From the NCBI GenBank assembly GCA_018649885.1, contig JABIHA010000038.1, forward strand, positions 1 through 41,106: DNA of 41,106 nucleotides. The letters are read 5' to 3'. Source of the stretch: Bacteriovoracaceae bacterium. GTDB lineage: Bacteria; Bdellovibrionota; Bacteriovoracia; Bacteriovoracales; Bacteriovoracaceae. Position 1 is the stretch's first letter, and the number at the start of each line of letters is the position of its first letter. The position numbers and the translations under genes were made by a program. Shown here piece by piece: positions 8,180 to 17,644 of the stretch. The notes beneath the pieces were generated by a model, which had not been told where the DNA came from, did no database searches, and saw nothing but the letters and a program-made list of their open reading frames with translations.

Positions 8180-9339
8180 AAGACTACGAAAGAGTAATTT
8201 ACGAGGGTTCTGTCAAGACTGTCAGAGGCCTTAAAGGTGGCAGTCCAGTATATTTTGAATTTAGTGATGATTTTTCTGTTTTTGACTGGGGTAAGATGCC
8301 CGATAGTCTGGGCAAAAAAGGAGCTGCTCTAAGCTCTATTGCCCACCAAATGTTTAAGTATTTAAGCGATCCGATAGGTTGGGATGCCTGGATCCGATTA
8401 AATAGAGTGAGTCTACGTGAGATGAAAGTCTCACAAAAGATCATGGACGATCTATCGACTCATGGACAAAGCTCACATTTTCTAGAAATAATTGGTAGTG
8501 AGTTTGGACCCCTTTTAAAAGTTAAAGGTGCTGAAGTAAGAAGACCGAGAAGAGAGTCTCCAGCGAAACCCTATGAGTATGGTAGTGCTGATTTTCCCAT
8601 ATTAAATAGACTGCTCCCTCTCGAAGTAATTTTTAGAACAGGTTGCCCCAAGGGATCAAGTTTATTAAAGAGATCATCAGATCTGCCTTATTTAAAGTCT
8701 ATAGGCCTTACGACTCCACCAAAAGAGGGTGAGAGTTTTGAGTACCCCATTGTTGAATTTTCCACGAAACTTGAAGACAAGGACCGCTACTTAGATAAGG
8801 CCCAGGCAAAGAAAATATCTCACTTAGATGATGATGATTTTTTCCACTTGGAATCTCTTGTTAAGGTCATGGCCTTAAGACTTAAAGACTTCTTCTCCGA
8901 GCTAGGTCTCACACTTTGGGATGGAAAATTTGAATTTTCCTATTCAAAATATCTTGAAAAGCCCGCCTTATTTGTATTAGTTGATTCTATTGGACCAGAC
9001 GAGCTAAGGATTACAAAAGATGGAATCCATCTTTCAAAAGAATACCTTAGGCAGTACTACAAGTTATCCACTTGGTCAGAAAAAATAGCTCAGGCACAAA
9101 GTTTATCTAAAGAGCTTGGACTTCCCTGGCAAAAAGTGATGGAAGACAAATTGATGTGCTCTCCCCCACTTTTAGAAAAAGAAACTAAAAAACTGGCCTC
9201 TCAAATTTATACAGTGCTAGATCAATTAATTACCCAAAAAATCGAGGGCGCCCAAATTGATCCTAAAATTCTGTCCGACTTGGTCCACAAACTCCAAAAA
9301 AATCAATCTAAGTGGTCCAGCATAGAAGGTTTATCGTGA
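8176..9339 (+). CDS. purC: SAICAR synthetase, long form
   Basis: Step 7: CAIR + aspartate + ATP to SAICAR. 387 residues, far longer than the usual 235-300. Family landmarks are present in order: IYEGSVKTV (the KLYEGK-K loop, 8-16), DDFSVFDWG (the DDITAFD-type motif), RLLPLEVIFRTGCPKGSS (PLEVVVRN...GS), PIVEFSTK, GLTLWDGKFEF (D-x-K-x-E-F) and LVDSIGPDELRI (DEI-x-PDxxR). The sequence between and after these motifs is divergent and the last 80 residues are extra helix. It starts at GTG 8176, sharing GTGA with the purE stop, and ends in the same way against purD. Confidence 0.87.
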   Translation: MKDYERVIYEGSVKTVRGLKGGSPVYFEFSDDFSVFDWGKMPDSLGKKGAALSSIAHQMFKYLSDPIGWDAWIRLNRVSLREMKVSQKIMDDLSTHGQSSHFLEIIGSEFGPLLKVKGAEVRRPRRESPAKPYEYGSADFPILNRLLPLEVIFRTGCPKGSSLLKRSSDLPYLKSIGLTTPPKEGESFEYPIVEFSTKLEDKDRYLDKAQAKKISHLDDDDFFHLESLVKVMALRLKDFFSELGLTLWDGKFEFSYSKYLEKPALFVLVDSIGPDELRITKDGIHLSKEYLRQYYKLSTWSEKIAQAQSLSKELGLPWQKVMEDKLMCSPPLLEKETKKLASQIYTVLDQLITQKIEGAQIDPKILSDLVHKLQKNQSKWSSIEGLS

Positions 9340-10619
9340 AGGTACTGGTCATTGGAAAAGGTGGAAGAGAACATGCAATGGCCTGGAAACTGGCACAGGG
9401 ACCAAGTGTATCTAAAGTATTTGTCGCCCCTGGAAATCCAGGGATGGAAGCAGATCAAAAAATAGAATGTGTAGGAATTGGTGAAACTGATTTTGAAGCT
9501 CTCAGCAAATTTTTCATCGACCATGATATTAGCTATGCGGTAGTAGGAGCTGAAGTTCCTCTCGATAGAGGCATTGTAGATTTTTTCCTATCAAAGAAGC
9601 TACCTATTATAGGTCCTACCAAATTGTCCACTAAGCTTGAAAGCTCAAAAATATATTCAAAACAAACGATGCTAGCTGCAGAAATCCCAACAGCAGAGGC
9701 CCTATTCTTCGACCATCTAAAAGATATTGTTCAGTATATTGGCACTAGTGAATTTGATCCCAAAGGGTGGGTTTTAAAAGCTGATGAATTAGAGGCCGGA
9801 AAAGGCGTCTTTGTAGTCGATACAAAAAAAGAGCTCTTAAATGCTTGTGAATACCTTTTTAATAAACAAGGAAGACGAGTTCTCCTAGAGAAAAGACTGG
9901 TGGGACCTGAAGTATCCTACTTTGCCCTTTGTGACGGCGAAGAGTTCACCATTTTAGGCAATGCTTGTGATTATAAAAGACTCCTTGATCATGGCAAAGG
10001 CCCCAACACTGGTGGCATGGGATCATACTCTCCCGCAGATTGGGTCACTAAGGGCGATGAAAAAACCATTATAGAAAAAGGGTTTAAAGCTCTTTTAAAA
10101 TATCTGGCCGGTAAAGGAACTCCTTTTCATGGCTTCTTATTTCTTGGTGCCATGATTACAAAAACAGGTCCCTATATATTAGAGTACAATGTCAGAATGG
10201 GAGACCCTGAAACCCAAAGTTTAATGCCAAGGATTAAAACAGACCTGGCCACACTATTTCTAGAATACACCCAAAAATCCCCCAGCTGGACCACTACCCC
10301 CATAGAATATCACCCTGGACACGGAGTCCATGTAGTCTTGGCCTCAGCAGGTTACCCAGGAATTGACGGTGAAATAATAAAAGGGGTCAATGTAAGTTTT
10401 GATCCAGTTATCAACCAATGGGAAGAGAATCGAAGCAAGTATTTCGCTGCTGGAGTGGGACTCAATTCACGAGGTGAAATGGTTTCAACAGGTGGACGAG
10501 TAATGGGTCTTACCTCTTTATCACACAATAAGAGTGAGGCCGCGAGGCTCGTTTATCAAAATATCGGCAAGGTTCAATTTGAAGGAGCGCAGTACAGAAA
10601 TGACATCGCACAAAATTAA
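9336..10619 (+). CDS. purD: Phosphoribosylamine-glycine ligase
   Basis: Step 2: ligates glycine to phosphoribosylamine with ATP. 427 residues, normal length. It begins KVLVIGKGGREHAMAWKLA, the PurD N-terminal signature, and has GAEVPLDRGIVD, GPTKLSTKLESSK, the ATP-grasp segment VLKADELEAGKGVFV, NTGGMGSYSPAD and EYNVRMGDPETQ (catalytic metal site). GTG 9336 is preferred: AGAAGG lies 6 nt upstream and the start overlaps the purC stop as GTGA. The alternative upstream GTG 9312 would add eight residues not seen in the family. It overlaps purN by 20 nt. Confidence 0.97.
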   Translation: MKVLVIGKGGREHAMAWKLAQGPSVSKVFVAPGNPGMEADQKIECVGIGETDFEALSKFFIDHDISYAVVGAEVPLDRGIVDFFLSKKLPIIGPTKLSTKLESSKIYSKQTMLAAEIPTAEALFFDHLKDIVQYIGTSEFDPKGWVLKADELEAGKGVFVVDTKKELLNACEYLFNKQGRRVLLEKRLVGPEVSYFALCDGEEFTILGNACDYKRLLDHGKGPNTGGMGSYSPADWVTKGDEKTIIEKGFKALLKYLAGKGTPFHGFLFLGAMITKTGPYILEYNVRMGDPETQSLMPRIKTDLATLFLEYTQKSPSWTTTPIEYHPGHGVHVVLASAGYPGIDGEIIKGVNVSFDPVINQWEENRSKYFAAGVGLNSRGEMVSTGGRVMGLTSLSHNKSEAARLVYQNIGKVQFEGAQYRNDIAQN

Positions 10620-11247
10620 CCTCGCCATTTTAGCAAGTGGCTCTGGGACCAATCTTTTAAATTTAGTAGAAGTGGCGGAAAGACACAAAGATAGAGTGGA
10701 TGTGAAATGCCTCATTACAGATAAAATGGATGCAGGTTTTCTAGAGCACCCAATTTGCCACGATTATAAAAAAATTGTCGTAGAAAATTCTCCAAAACTT
10801 GGCGATAACCTGGATATTAGAAGAGCAAACCATGAAAAGGCAGTTCTAGAACACCTCTTCAATGAAGAGGTTGAGTGGATTTTACTGGCTGGGTATATGA
10901 GAATCCTAACTCCTAATTTTCTCAACTATTTCTACGATAAAAAATTGGACCAATATAAAATTATCAATATCCATCCCTCACTATTACCTAAATTTAAGGG
11001 TGTTAGAGCGATGGAAAAATCCTTTGCTTCCGGTGATAAATTGGCCGGTATTTCTGTTCACTTTGTTTCACCTGAAGTTGATGGTGGTGAGATCATTCAC
11101 AAAGAAGTCATCCCACGATTTAAGGGTGATAATTATTCAAATTTTTCTAAGCGTGCAAAAAAAGCTGAACATTTCGCTTATAAAAAGGTTTTTCTAGACC
11201 TGATCTATGGTCACGGAAAGTTCGCGCCTATAAGGGACACAATATGA
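10600..11247 (+). CDS. purN: Phosphoribosylglycinamide formyltransferase
   Basis: Step 3: transfers formyl from 10-formyl-tetrahydrofolate to GAR. 215 residues. It has LAILASGSGTNL (phosphate-binding loop, 8-19), LAGYMRILTP (96-105), NIHPSLLPKFKG with Asn123 and His125, and SVHFVSPEVDGGEII with Asp161, the three catalytic residues of PurN. ATG 10600 is preceded by GAAGGAG at 10581-10587, a slightly long spacing of 12 nt. The gene starts inside purD and its TGA overlaps the purL ATG (ATGA). Confidence 0.96.
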   Translation: MTSHKINLAILASGSGTNLLNLVEVAERHKDRVDVKCLITDKMDAGFLEHPICHDYKKIVVENSPKLGDNLDIRRANHEKAVLEHLFNEEVEWILLAGYMRILTPNFLNYFYDKKLDQYKIINIHPSLLPKFKGVRAMEKSFASGDKLAGISVHFVSPEVDGGEIIHKEVIPRFKGDNYSNFSKRAKKAEHFAYKKVFLDLIYGHGKFAPIRDTI

Positions 11248-14200
11248 AAAGAATCGAAATCAGTGAAAAAGATCAAATATCTTTTACTCAAGGTACTATT
11301 AAAAGGGCCCACGATTTCTTTGAACTAGAAATAGAGGCAATCGAGAAAAGGCAAATTTACTGGATTGATGCTAGAAACTCAAAGTCAGCTCCAAGTGATA
11401 TTGTTGATCAAATTTCAAAAAATGTTTTATCCCATCCACTTGCAGAAAATACCTACCTTACAAAAGACTATTCAAAGGGCCAGTTTAACTACCTTGTTGA
11501 AGTCAATTTTTTACCTGGAGTGACAGACAATACTGCAGGCGGAGTGGTTGCGGCCACCCATTTGTATTGTGACTTAGATGATATCAAGGCACATACAGGA
11601 ACTCTCTACCTCATAAGATCAACTGCCAAGAAAGAACAAATTGAAAGTTTTGTTAGTCAATCCTTTGCCAACCCACTTCTTCAAAATATTCATATGCACT
11701 GTGAAAGTGATGAAATTGCGGCCTATGCCCCATTTGAGAATTTCCCTGATTTTGAATGCAAAGGCACTGATGAAAAACTCTATGAGCTCACTAATTTAAA
11801 CCAGGATATCGATTCCCTTTATAAACTTTCCCGAGAAAAACTTTGGAATTTCGAAATAGATGAACTCAAATATATTCAGTCATTTTACAAAAAAGAAGAT
11901 ATTTTAAAATCTCGATCAAAACTAGGACTTCCGGCAGAACCTACAGACGTAGAACTGGAAGTGATGGCACAAAGTTGGAGTGAGCACTGCAAACACAAAA
12001 TTTTCGCAGCTGATATTGAATATACTGAAAAGTCAGATAATTCATACCACTCAGTAAGTAATGCCACCATCGGTGGTCTTTTTCCTACTTATATAAAGGG
12101 TGCAACCAATCATCTGATTGAAAAAGAAGGTATTGATTTCACTAGGTCGCTTTTTGTGGACAATGCAGGTGTTGTTAATTTTGATGAAGGCGTGGATCTA
12201 TGTGTAAAAGTTGAAACCCATAACTCCCCTTCTGTGCTCGATCCCTACGGTGGCTCCTTAACAGGAATCCTAGGTGTCAACCGAGATATTTTAGGAACAG
12301 GAATGGGGGCGATCCCACTAGCAAATATTGATGTCTTTTGCTTTGGCAAACCTGAACACGATACCAGGCACTATCCTAAAACTGTAAAATCTACCAAGCA
12401 TATTTTAGAAGGCGTACACAAGGGAATCATTGACGGTGGAAACAAATCGGGAATCCCAACAATTAATGGAAGCTTTTCTTTTCACCGAAATTTTGGATCA
12501 AGACCTTTAATATTTTGCGGAACCATTGGGGCCATGAAACCTGGGGATCACAAAAAGATGATGAACGAAGGCGATAGAGTCTTTATGATCGGAGGCCTTG
12601 TAGGAAAAGACGGCATTCATGGGGCCACATTTAGCTCTAGAGAATTAGATCAAAGCTCCCCTCTTTCGGCAGTTCAAATCGGTGACCCTTTCACCCAAAG
12701 ACTAGTTTGGGATTTTTTAGAAAAGGCCCGCGAGCTCAAACTCTACAGCTCAATCACCGACAATGGTGCCGGTGGATTAAGCTCAAGTGTAGGAGAGATG
12801 GCCTGTGAAACTGGTGGAGCAGTAATCGATTTAAAAAAGGTAGGACTGAAATATCCAGGCCTAGCGCCTTATGAAATTATGATCTCAGAGTCCCAAGAGA
12901 GAATGACTCTTTCTGTACCCTCTGAAAATGTAGATGAATTTGAAAGTCTCGCTCAGTCTTTTGGGGTAGAGCACTGCAATCTTGGTGAATTTAATTCGTC
13001 GGGTCACCTCCATGTATGTTACGGCGATGAGACTGTGGCCTATCTCAACTTATCCTTTCTCCATGAGACACTTCCTAAATTGCAACTTAAGGCCAAGTGG
13101 TCTCCAGGTTGTCTGGGAGAAATAGACTTATCAAACACTGAAACAAAACAGACACCTTCTATTGATGAAGCTCTGCTTGAACTACTCGCTCATCCCAATA
13201 TCTGCTCAAAAGAGAGTTATGTTAGGCAATATGATTTTGAAGTGGGAGGCCTTAGTGCTGTCAAACCCTTTGGTGGAAAGTCTGAAAAAACGGCCAACAA
13301 TAGTGGAGTCATCTGGCTTGGCCCCATGGGTTCAAAAAACCAAAGTGCAGGTGTTTGCCTAGGACATGGAATTACTCATTCCCTTAGCTTTATCGATCCA
13401 TACTTAGCAGGAATCTACGCAGTTGATGAGGCCATGAGAAATATACTTTCCACAGGCGCCGATATCACCAAAGTTTGTATCACTGACAACTTCTGTATGC
13501 CCGATCCCCTGCCGGGAAAATCAAATGTATTGGCCGAAGAAAAATTGGGCTCTCTTGTGAGGTTATGTGAGGGTTTAAAAGATGCCGCCATTGTTTACAA
13601 GGCCCCACTAGTTAGTGGTAAAGATAGTATGAAAAATGACTTTATGGGTGAGTCAAACCAGGGCGAAATGGTAAGGGAGAGCATCCCCCCTACTCTCTTA
13701 GTCACTGCCATGGCCCATGTTAATGATATTGCAAAGACTCTTACATCAGACTTTAAAAATAGCTTTAGCTCCATTTATGCTATCGGAGAGGGTGATACCA
13801 CGCTACTGGGAAGTCACTATCAAAGTCTTTTTCAAGTATCAGATAATAGCATTCCAAAAGTTCCCGATTTAGAGAAAAATTACCAACTCTTCCGAGCTCT
13901 ATCGACGGCCACATCAAAGGCCCTTGTTGAGTCATGCCACGATATTTCAGATGGTGGGCTTCTGGTGACCATTTCAGAATCTATGATTGGTGGAGATTTG
14001 GGAGCTGTCATTGACTTAGATATAAGGATGCATGATTTGCGCTCCACATTTTTCAACGAAAGTCCTGGAAGATTTGTGGTAAGCGTAGCAAATGACCAAG
14101 TCAATGAGTTTGAAAATACCTTTAAAGGTCTGCCAGTTTTAAAAATTGGTCAAACTTCACTTACTCAAAAACTAGTTGTTAATAATAGCGGTAAACTTGT

Positions 14201-14261
14201 TTTTTCTACAGCACTAGATGATTTATCTAAGGCCTGGAGGAGTTCATTATGGCAAAAATAA
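11244..14261 (+). CDS. purL: Phosphoribosylformylglycinamidine synthase, PurS-PurL fusion without glutaminase domain
   Basis: Step 4: FGAR + glutamine + ATP to FGAM. 1005 residues. The first 165 or so residues are PurS-like (VEVNFLPGVTDN at 86-96), then comes the linker and PTDVELEVMAQSWSEHC (233-249, catalytic His248). The two AIR-synthase-like halves follow, with KVETHNSPS, GTGMGAIPLAN, GGLVGKDGIHGATFSS, SITDNGAGGLSSSVGEM, and in the second half VSGKDSMKND and SCHDISDGGLLV. The C-terminal class I glutaminase of the 1290-residue enterobacterial enzyme is missing and is instead the separate purQ gene just downstream. The start ATG overlaps the purN stop by 4 nt; the end overlaps purQ by 13 nt. 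Confidence 0.95.
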   Translation: MKRIEISEKDQISFTQGTIKRAHDFFELEIEAIEKRQIYWIDARNSKSAPSDIVDQISKNVLSHPLAENTYLTKDYSKGQFNYLVEVNFLPGVTDNTAGGVVAATHLYCDLDDIKAHTGTLYLIRSTAKKEQIESFVSQSFANPLLQNIHMHCESDEIAAYAPFENFPDFECKGTDEKLYELTNLNQDIDSLYKLSREKLWNFEIDELKYIQSFYKKEDILKSRSKLGLPAEPTDVELEVMAQSWSEHCKHKIFAADIEYTEKSDNSYHSVSNATIGGLFPTYIKGATNHLIEKEGIDFTRSLFVDNAGVVNFDEGVDLCVKVETHNSPSVLDPYGGSLTGILGVNRDILGTGMGAIPLANIDVFCFGKPEHDTRHYPKTVKSTKHILEGVHKGIIDGGNKSGIPTINGSFSFHRNFGSRPLIFCGTIGAMKPGDHKKMMNEGDRVFMIGGLVGKDGIHGATFSSRELDQSSPLSAVQIGDPFTQRLVWDFLEKARELKLYSSITDNGAGGLSSSVGEMACETGGAVIDLKKVGLKYPGLAPYEIMISESQERMTLSVPSENVDEFESLAQSFGVEHCNLGEFNSSGHLHVCYGDETVAYLNLSFLHETLPKLQLKAKWSPGCLGEIDLSNTETKQTPSIDEALLELLAHPNICSKESYVRQYDFEVGGLSAVKPFGGKSEKTANNSGVIWLGPMGSKNQSAGVCLGHGITHSLSFIDPYLAGIYAVDEAMRNILSTGADITKVCITDNFCMPDPLPGKSNVLAEEKLGSLVRLCEGLKDAAIVYKAPLVSGKDSMKNDFMGESNQGEMVRESIPPTLLVTAMAHVNDIAKTLTSDFKNSFSSIYAIGEGDTTLLGSHYQSLFQVSDNSIPKVPDLEKNYQLFRALSTATSKALVESCHDISDGGLLVTISESMIGGDLGAVIDLDIRMHDLRSTFFNESPGRFVVSVANDQVNEFENTFKGLPVLKIGQTSLTQKLVVNNSGKLVFSTALDDLSKAWRSSLWQK

Positions 14262-14992
14262 AAGCACTCGTTCTCTCAGGAATGGGTATTAACTGCCACA
14301 AAGAAACGGCAAGGGCCTTTGATATGGCCGGCGCTGAAACTTCAACAATTCCTCTTGGCATGCTCAAAGAGCACCAGCTCATTTTGAGAGATTACCAAAT
14401 ACTGGCCCTTCCAGGTGGGTTCTCCTATGGTGATGAAATTCAATCAGGAAGAGTACTGGCCTTATATCTTAAAAAATACTTGGGAGAATCTCTTTACCAG
14501 TTTGCTGAAAAAGGCCATCCCATACTTGGCATCTGCAATGGATTTCAAACTCTAGCAGAACTCGGTTTACTGTCCCCCAAAGGCCTTAGAGAAGATATTT
14601 CTTTAATAGACAACGACCACGGTAAATTTGAAGATAGGTGGGTTGATGTAAAAGTGACAGGTAACACCCATTGTCTGTGGACAAAAGGTATAGGAGTTGA
14701 TGGACCAGTCCATCTTCCCCTAAGAAATAAACAAGGAAGGCTTGTTGCAACTGACTCTTATAAAAAGCACCTCAGTGATAACTCTCAGCTTAAGGCCCTT
14801 ACCTATTCAACCTATGAAAATGGATCATATGAGCATATTGCAGGCCTTACAAATAAGGGTGGAAATATTCTAGGTCTGATGCCACATCCAGAAGCTTGTG
14901 TATTAAATTTACAAACTTGCAATAACCACCACCCCTTCAAAGAAGGGGCCGGGCTTAAGTTTTTCATAAATGCGGTTGAATACTTAAAATAA
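14249..14992 (+). CDS. purQ: FGAM synthase glutaminase subunit
   Basis: Class I glutamine amidotransferase that supplies ammonia to PurL. 247 residues. The nucleophile is Cys96 in LGICNGFQ and the His-Glu pair is His213/Glu215 in MPHPEA. GGFSYGDEIQSG (56-67) is the family's oxyanion-side motif. ATG 14249 lies 6 nt after GGAGGAG, within the end of purL. At 247 residues it is close to the length of the glutaminase domain fused in large PurL proteins. Confidence 0.96.
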   Translation: MAKIKALVLSGMGINCHKETARAFDMAGAETSTIPLGMLKEHQLILRDYQILALPGGFSYGDEIQSGRVLALYLKKYLGESLYQFAEKGHPILGICNGFQTLAELGLLSPKGLREDISLIDNDHGKFEDRWVDVKVTGNTHCLWTKGIGVDGPVHLPLRNKQGRLVATDSYKKHLSDNSQLKALTYSTYENGSYEHIAGLTNKGGNILGLMPHPEACVLNLQTCNNHHPFKEGAGLKFFINAVEYLK

Positions 14993-15004
14993 GAAGGAGT
15001 GCCC

Positions 15005-16621
15005 ATGAATTTAAAAATTAAAAGAGCTCTACTCAGTGTATCTGATAAGACTCAGCTGCTAGATCTTGCTGAAAGATTAGCAGGACGGGGAGTTGAATTA
15101 ATTGCCACTGGTGGAACTTACCAAAAAATATTTGAAGCAGGATTTCCTGTGACAAAAGTTGAAGAAATCACTCACACTCCTGAGCTATTTGATGGAAGAA
15201 TAAAAACCCTTAGTTTTAATTTAATGGGTGGACTATTATTTGACCGAAAAAATAGTGAGCACGTCTCCCAGGCCGCCACCCATGGTATTGGTGCCATTGA
15301 CATGATCGTGGTGAATCTCTATCCCTTTGAAGAAAAACTCAAATCAAAAAAGACTTGGGATATTTTAATTGAAAATATCGATATTGGCGGCCCCACGATG
15401 ATTAGGGCCAGTGCCAAAAACTACAAAAACGTTGCGGTTTTAACAAATCCTGCTCAGTACCAAGGATTTTTGGAAGAGTTTGATAAAAATGGAGCTGTCA
15501 GTGTTCAAAGCCGTTTTGAATGGGCAAAACAAGCGTTCATGATGACTGCTAAATACGATGGGCTGATTGCCAACACCTGGCAGGATCAAAATACCACAGA
15601 TTGTGAAAAGGCCAGAGAGATAAATTTTCTTGCTCTAGAAAATATCAGTAAACTTCGATACGGAGAAAACCCTCACCAAAATGCCCACTGGAAAAAAGAT
15701 GCACTCGATGTCACGGCAGGGTCACGAGGTTTTTCCAATGCTAAGATTTTACAGGGAAAACCCCTATCTTATAATAACCTGCTCGATATGGAAGTTGCCT
15801 ATAAAACAAGTTGTGAGCTTGAAAAGCTCATGGAGAACGAAGGGAGCTGTAGTGGAAACTTCGGTGCGGTTATTGTTAAACACCTTACTCCTTGCGGTTT
15901 GGCACTTGGGAAAAGTCAACTTGAGGCCTTAGAGTGGGCATGGAGTGGAGATCCCACCTCAAGCTTTGGAAGTATTATTGCCCTATCTGGAAGTGTTGAA
16001 GAAGACACAGCAACCTGGCTTTCAAAGAAATTCATCGAAATTATTATTGCTCCCGACTTTTCAAATAAGGCAATTGAAATTCTCGGTGCAAAGAAAAACC
16101 TAAGACTCATCAAACAGCCTATGAGCACCTTTACTGACACAGAAGAGATTCGCTCCATTGGCTCAGGTGAGTACCTTGTTCAAGACCCCGATTGGGATCA
16201 CGATAGAGAGTTTAAGTCGGTGACTAAGTGTAAGTTTCCAGCTGAGCTTCACACTATGGCAAAATTTGGAACCCTCACCACAAAATACTTAAAAAGTAAT
16301 GCAGTCAGCGTGGTTGGCATAGGCCCTCATGGACTGCCCATGCTCCTTAGTGCAGGAATGGGTCAACCCAATCGCCTAGAGGCCATCTCATATCTACTGG
16401 GGCCAAGACTTTTGGCGAAAGACTTTGTGGATTACAATAAGTGTGTCGTGGTCTCTGATGCCTTTTTTCCATTCGCAGACAGCATTGAATCTCTTGACCA
16501 ACTAAACTTAAAATATATTGTGCAACCTGGTGGATCTATCAAAGATAGTGAAGTCATTGGTGCCTGTGATGAACTTGGACTCTCTATGGTTCTAACAGGA
16601 AGAAGACACTTTAAGCACTAA
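15005..16621 (+). CDS. purH: Bifunctional AICAR transformylase / IMP cyclohydrolase
   Basis: Last two steps to IMP. 538 residues. The N-terminal IMP cyclohydrolase domain has RALLSVSDKTQ, ATGGTY, DGRIKTLS and NIDIGGPTMIRASAKN. The C-terminal transformylase has LRYGENPHQNA, GKPLSYNNLLD, VKHLTPCGLALG with the catalytic Lys-His pair, GDPTSSFGSI and the terminal VLTGRRHFKH. One stretch near 16290-16370 (VVGIGPHGLPMLLSAGMGQPNR) is longer than the usual GIGAGQMSR loop. ATG 15005 is preferred over GTG 14999 because AAGGAG (14994-14999) then has a 5-nt spacing. Confidence 0.96.
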   Translation: MNLKIKRALLSVSDKTQLLDLAERLAGRGVELIATGGTYQKIFEAGFPVTKVEEITHTPELFDGRIKTLSFNLMGGLLFDRKNSEHVSQAATHGIGAIDMIVVNLYPFEEKLKSKKTWDILIENIDIGGPTMIRASAKNYKNVAVLTNPAQYQGFLEEFDKNGAVSVQSRFEWAKQAFMMTAKYDGLIANTWQDQNTTDCEKAREINFLALENISKLRYGENPHQNAHWKKDALDVTAGSRGFSNAKILQGKPLSYNNLLDMEVAYKTSCELEKLMENEGSCSGNFGAVIVKHLTPCGLALGKSQLEALEWAWSGDPTSSFGSIIALSGSVEEDTATWLSKKFIEIIIAPDFSNKAIEILGAKKNLRLIKQPMSTFTDTEEIRSIGSGEYLVQDPDWDHDREFKSVTKCKFPAELHTMAKFGTLTTKYLKSNAVSVVGIGPHGLPMLLSAGMGQPNRLEAISYLLGPRLLAKDFVDYNKCVVVSDAFFPFADSIESLDQLNLKYIVQPGGSIKDSEVIGACDELGLSMVLTGRRHFKH

Positions 16622-16630
16622 GGAAAACTT

Positions 16631-17635
16631 ATGGATACTTCAAGCTATGAAGACTCAGGTGTGAGCATTAAAAATGGAGAAATCTTAGTCAACTCCATTA
16701 AATCCATGGTCAAAAATGGTTACAATGAAAATGTTGTGGGCACCATCGGTGGATTTTGTGCTCTTTACCAGTGGGGAGATAACTACCTCGCCTCATCAAC
16801 TGATGGAGTGGGAACAAAGCTTCTACTTGCTCAAGAACTTGGTGATCACTCTACTGTGGGTATTGATCTTGTTGCCATGTCAGTAAATGATCTTATTTGC
16901 TCTGGGGCAAGGCCATTATTTTTTCTGGATTATTTTGGCACGGGAAAACTCTCTCCTGAAGTTGCCACTCAAGTAATTGCTGGAATTGTAGAGGGCTGTA
17001 ACCAATGTAAGATCCCTCTCATTGGCGGCGAAACTGCTGAGATGCCAGGAATGTATCCCAACGGCGAATACGACCTAGCTGGTTTTGCCATGGGAATGCT
17101 GGAAAAGAAGAAATTAATAAGTGGTGAAAATATTAAACCGGGAAGCGCACTCATAGGTCTGCCCTCAAATGGATTTCACTCCAATGGTTACTCCCTCATC
17201 AGAAAGCTCATAGCAGACTGGGATACTTCCGAGAAAAAATCATTTTTGGCCCCCACTAAAATTTATGTAAATGTTGTGCTCGCACTTATTGAAACTCTTG
17301 GCGAGCATATTCAAGGCATCTCACACATCACGGGCTCAGGATTTCACAATATAAGAAGAATGAACCCAGAAGTAAGCTACCAAATCACCTACTCTCCCGA
17401 AAAAGGAAGTTTAGTTGAGAAGGCCTGCTCAAAGTGGGGAATTGAAAAAAGCGAGCTCTACCAAACCTTTAATATGGGCATTGGAATGGTGATCGCAACA
17501 GATCGCCCTGAAGAGGTTCTTAGTCAGGCAAAAGGCAGTGTTCTCTTAGGTAAAGTGGTCAGCGGAAATGGAGAGATTTTGATCAACGATGGCGGCGAAA
17601 ATATCACTCTCACAAAAAAGCAGCTAGGTGATTAA
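16631..17635 (+). CDS. purM: Phosphoribosylaminoimidazole synthetase (AIR synthase)
   Basis: Step 5: closes the imidazole ring, FGAM + ATP to AIR. 334 residues, normal length. Visible motifs are YEDSGVSIKNG (6-16), the glycine-rich IGGF segment, STDGVGTKLLLA (ATP/metal site), GIDLVAMSVNDL, GGETAEMPGMY and GLPSNGFHSNGYSL. A GG-A-rich ribosome site lies in the 9-nt gap after purH. It is co-directional with and 9 nt upstream of maf. Confidence 0.96.
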   Translation: MDTSSYEDSGVSIKNGEILVNSIKSMVKNGYNENVVGTIGGFCALYQWGDNYLASSTDGVGTKLLLAQELGDHSTVGIDLVAMSVNDLICSGARPLFFLDYFGTGKLSPEVATQVIAGIVEGCNQCKIPLIGGETAEMPGMYPNGEYDLAGFAMGMLEKKKLISGENIKPGSALIGLPSNGFHSNGYSLIRKLIADWDTSEKKSFLAPTKIYVNVVLALIETLGEHIQGISHITGSGFHNIRRMNPEVSYQITYSPEKGSLVEKACSKWGIEKSELYQTFNMGIGMVIATDRPEEVLSQAKGSVLLGKVVSGNGEILINDGGENITLTKKQLGD

Positions 17636-17644
17636 AATAGATTT

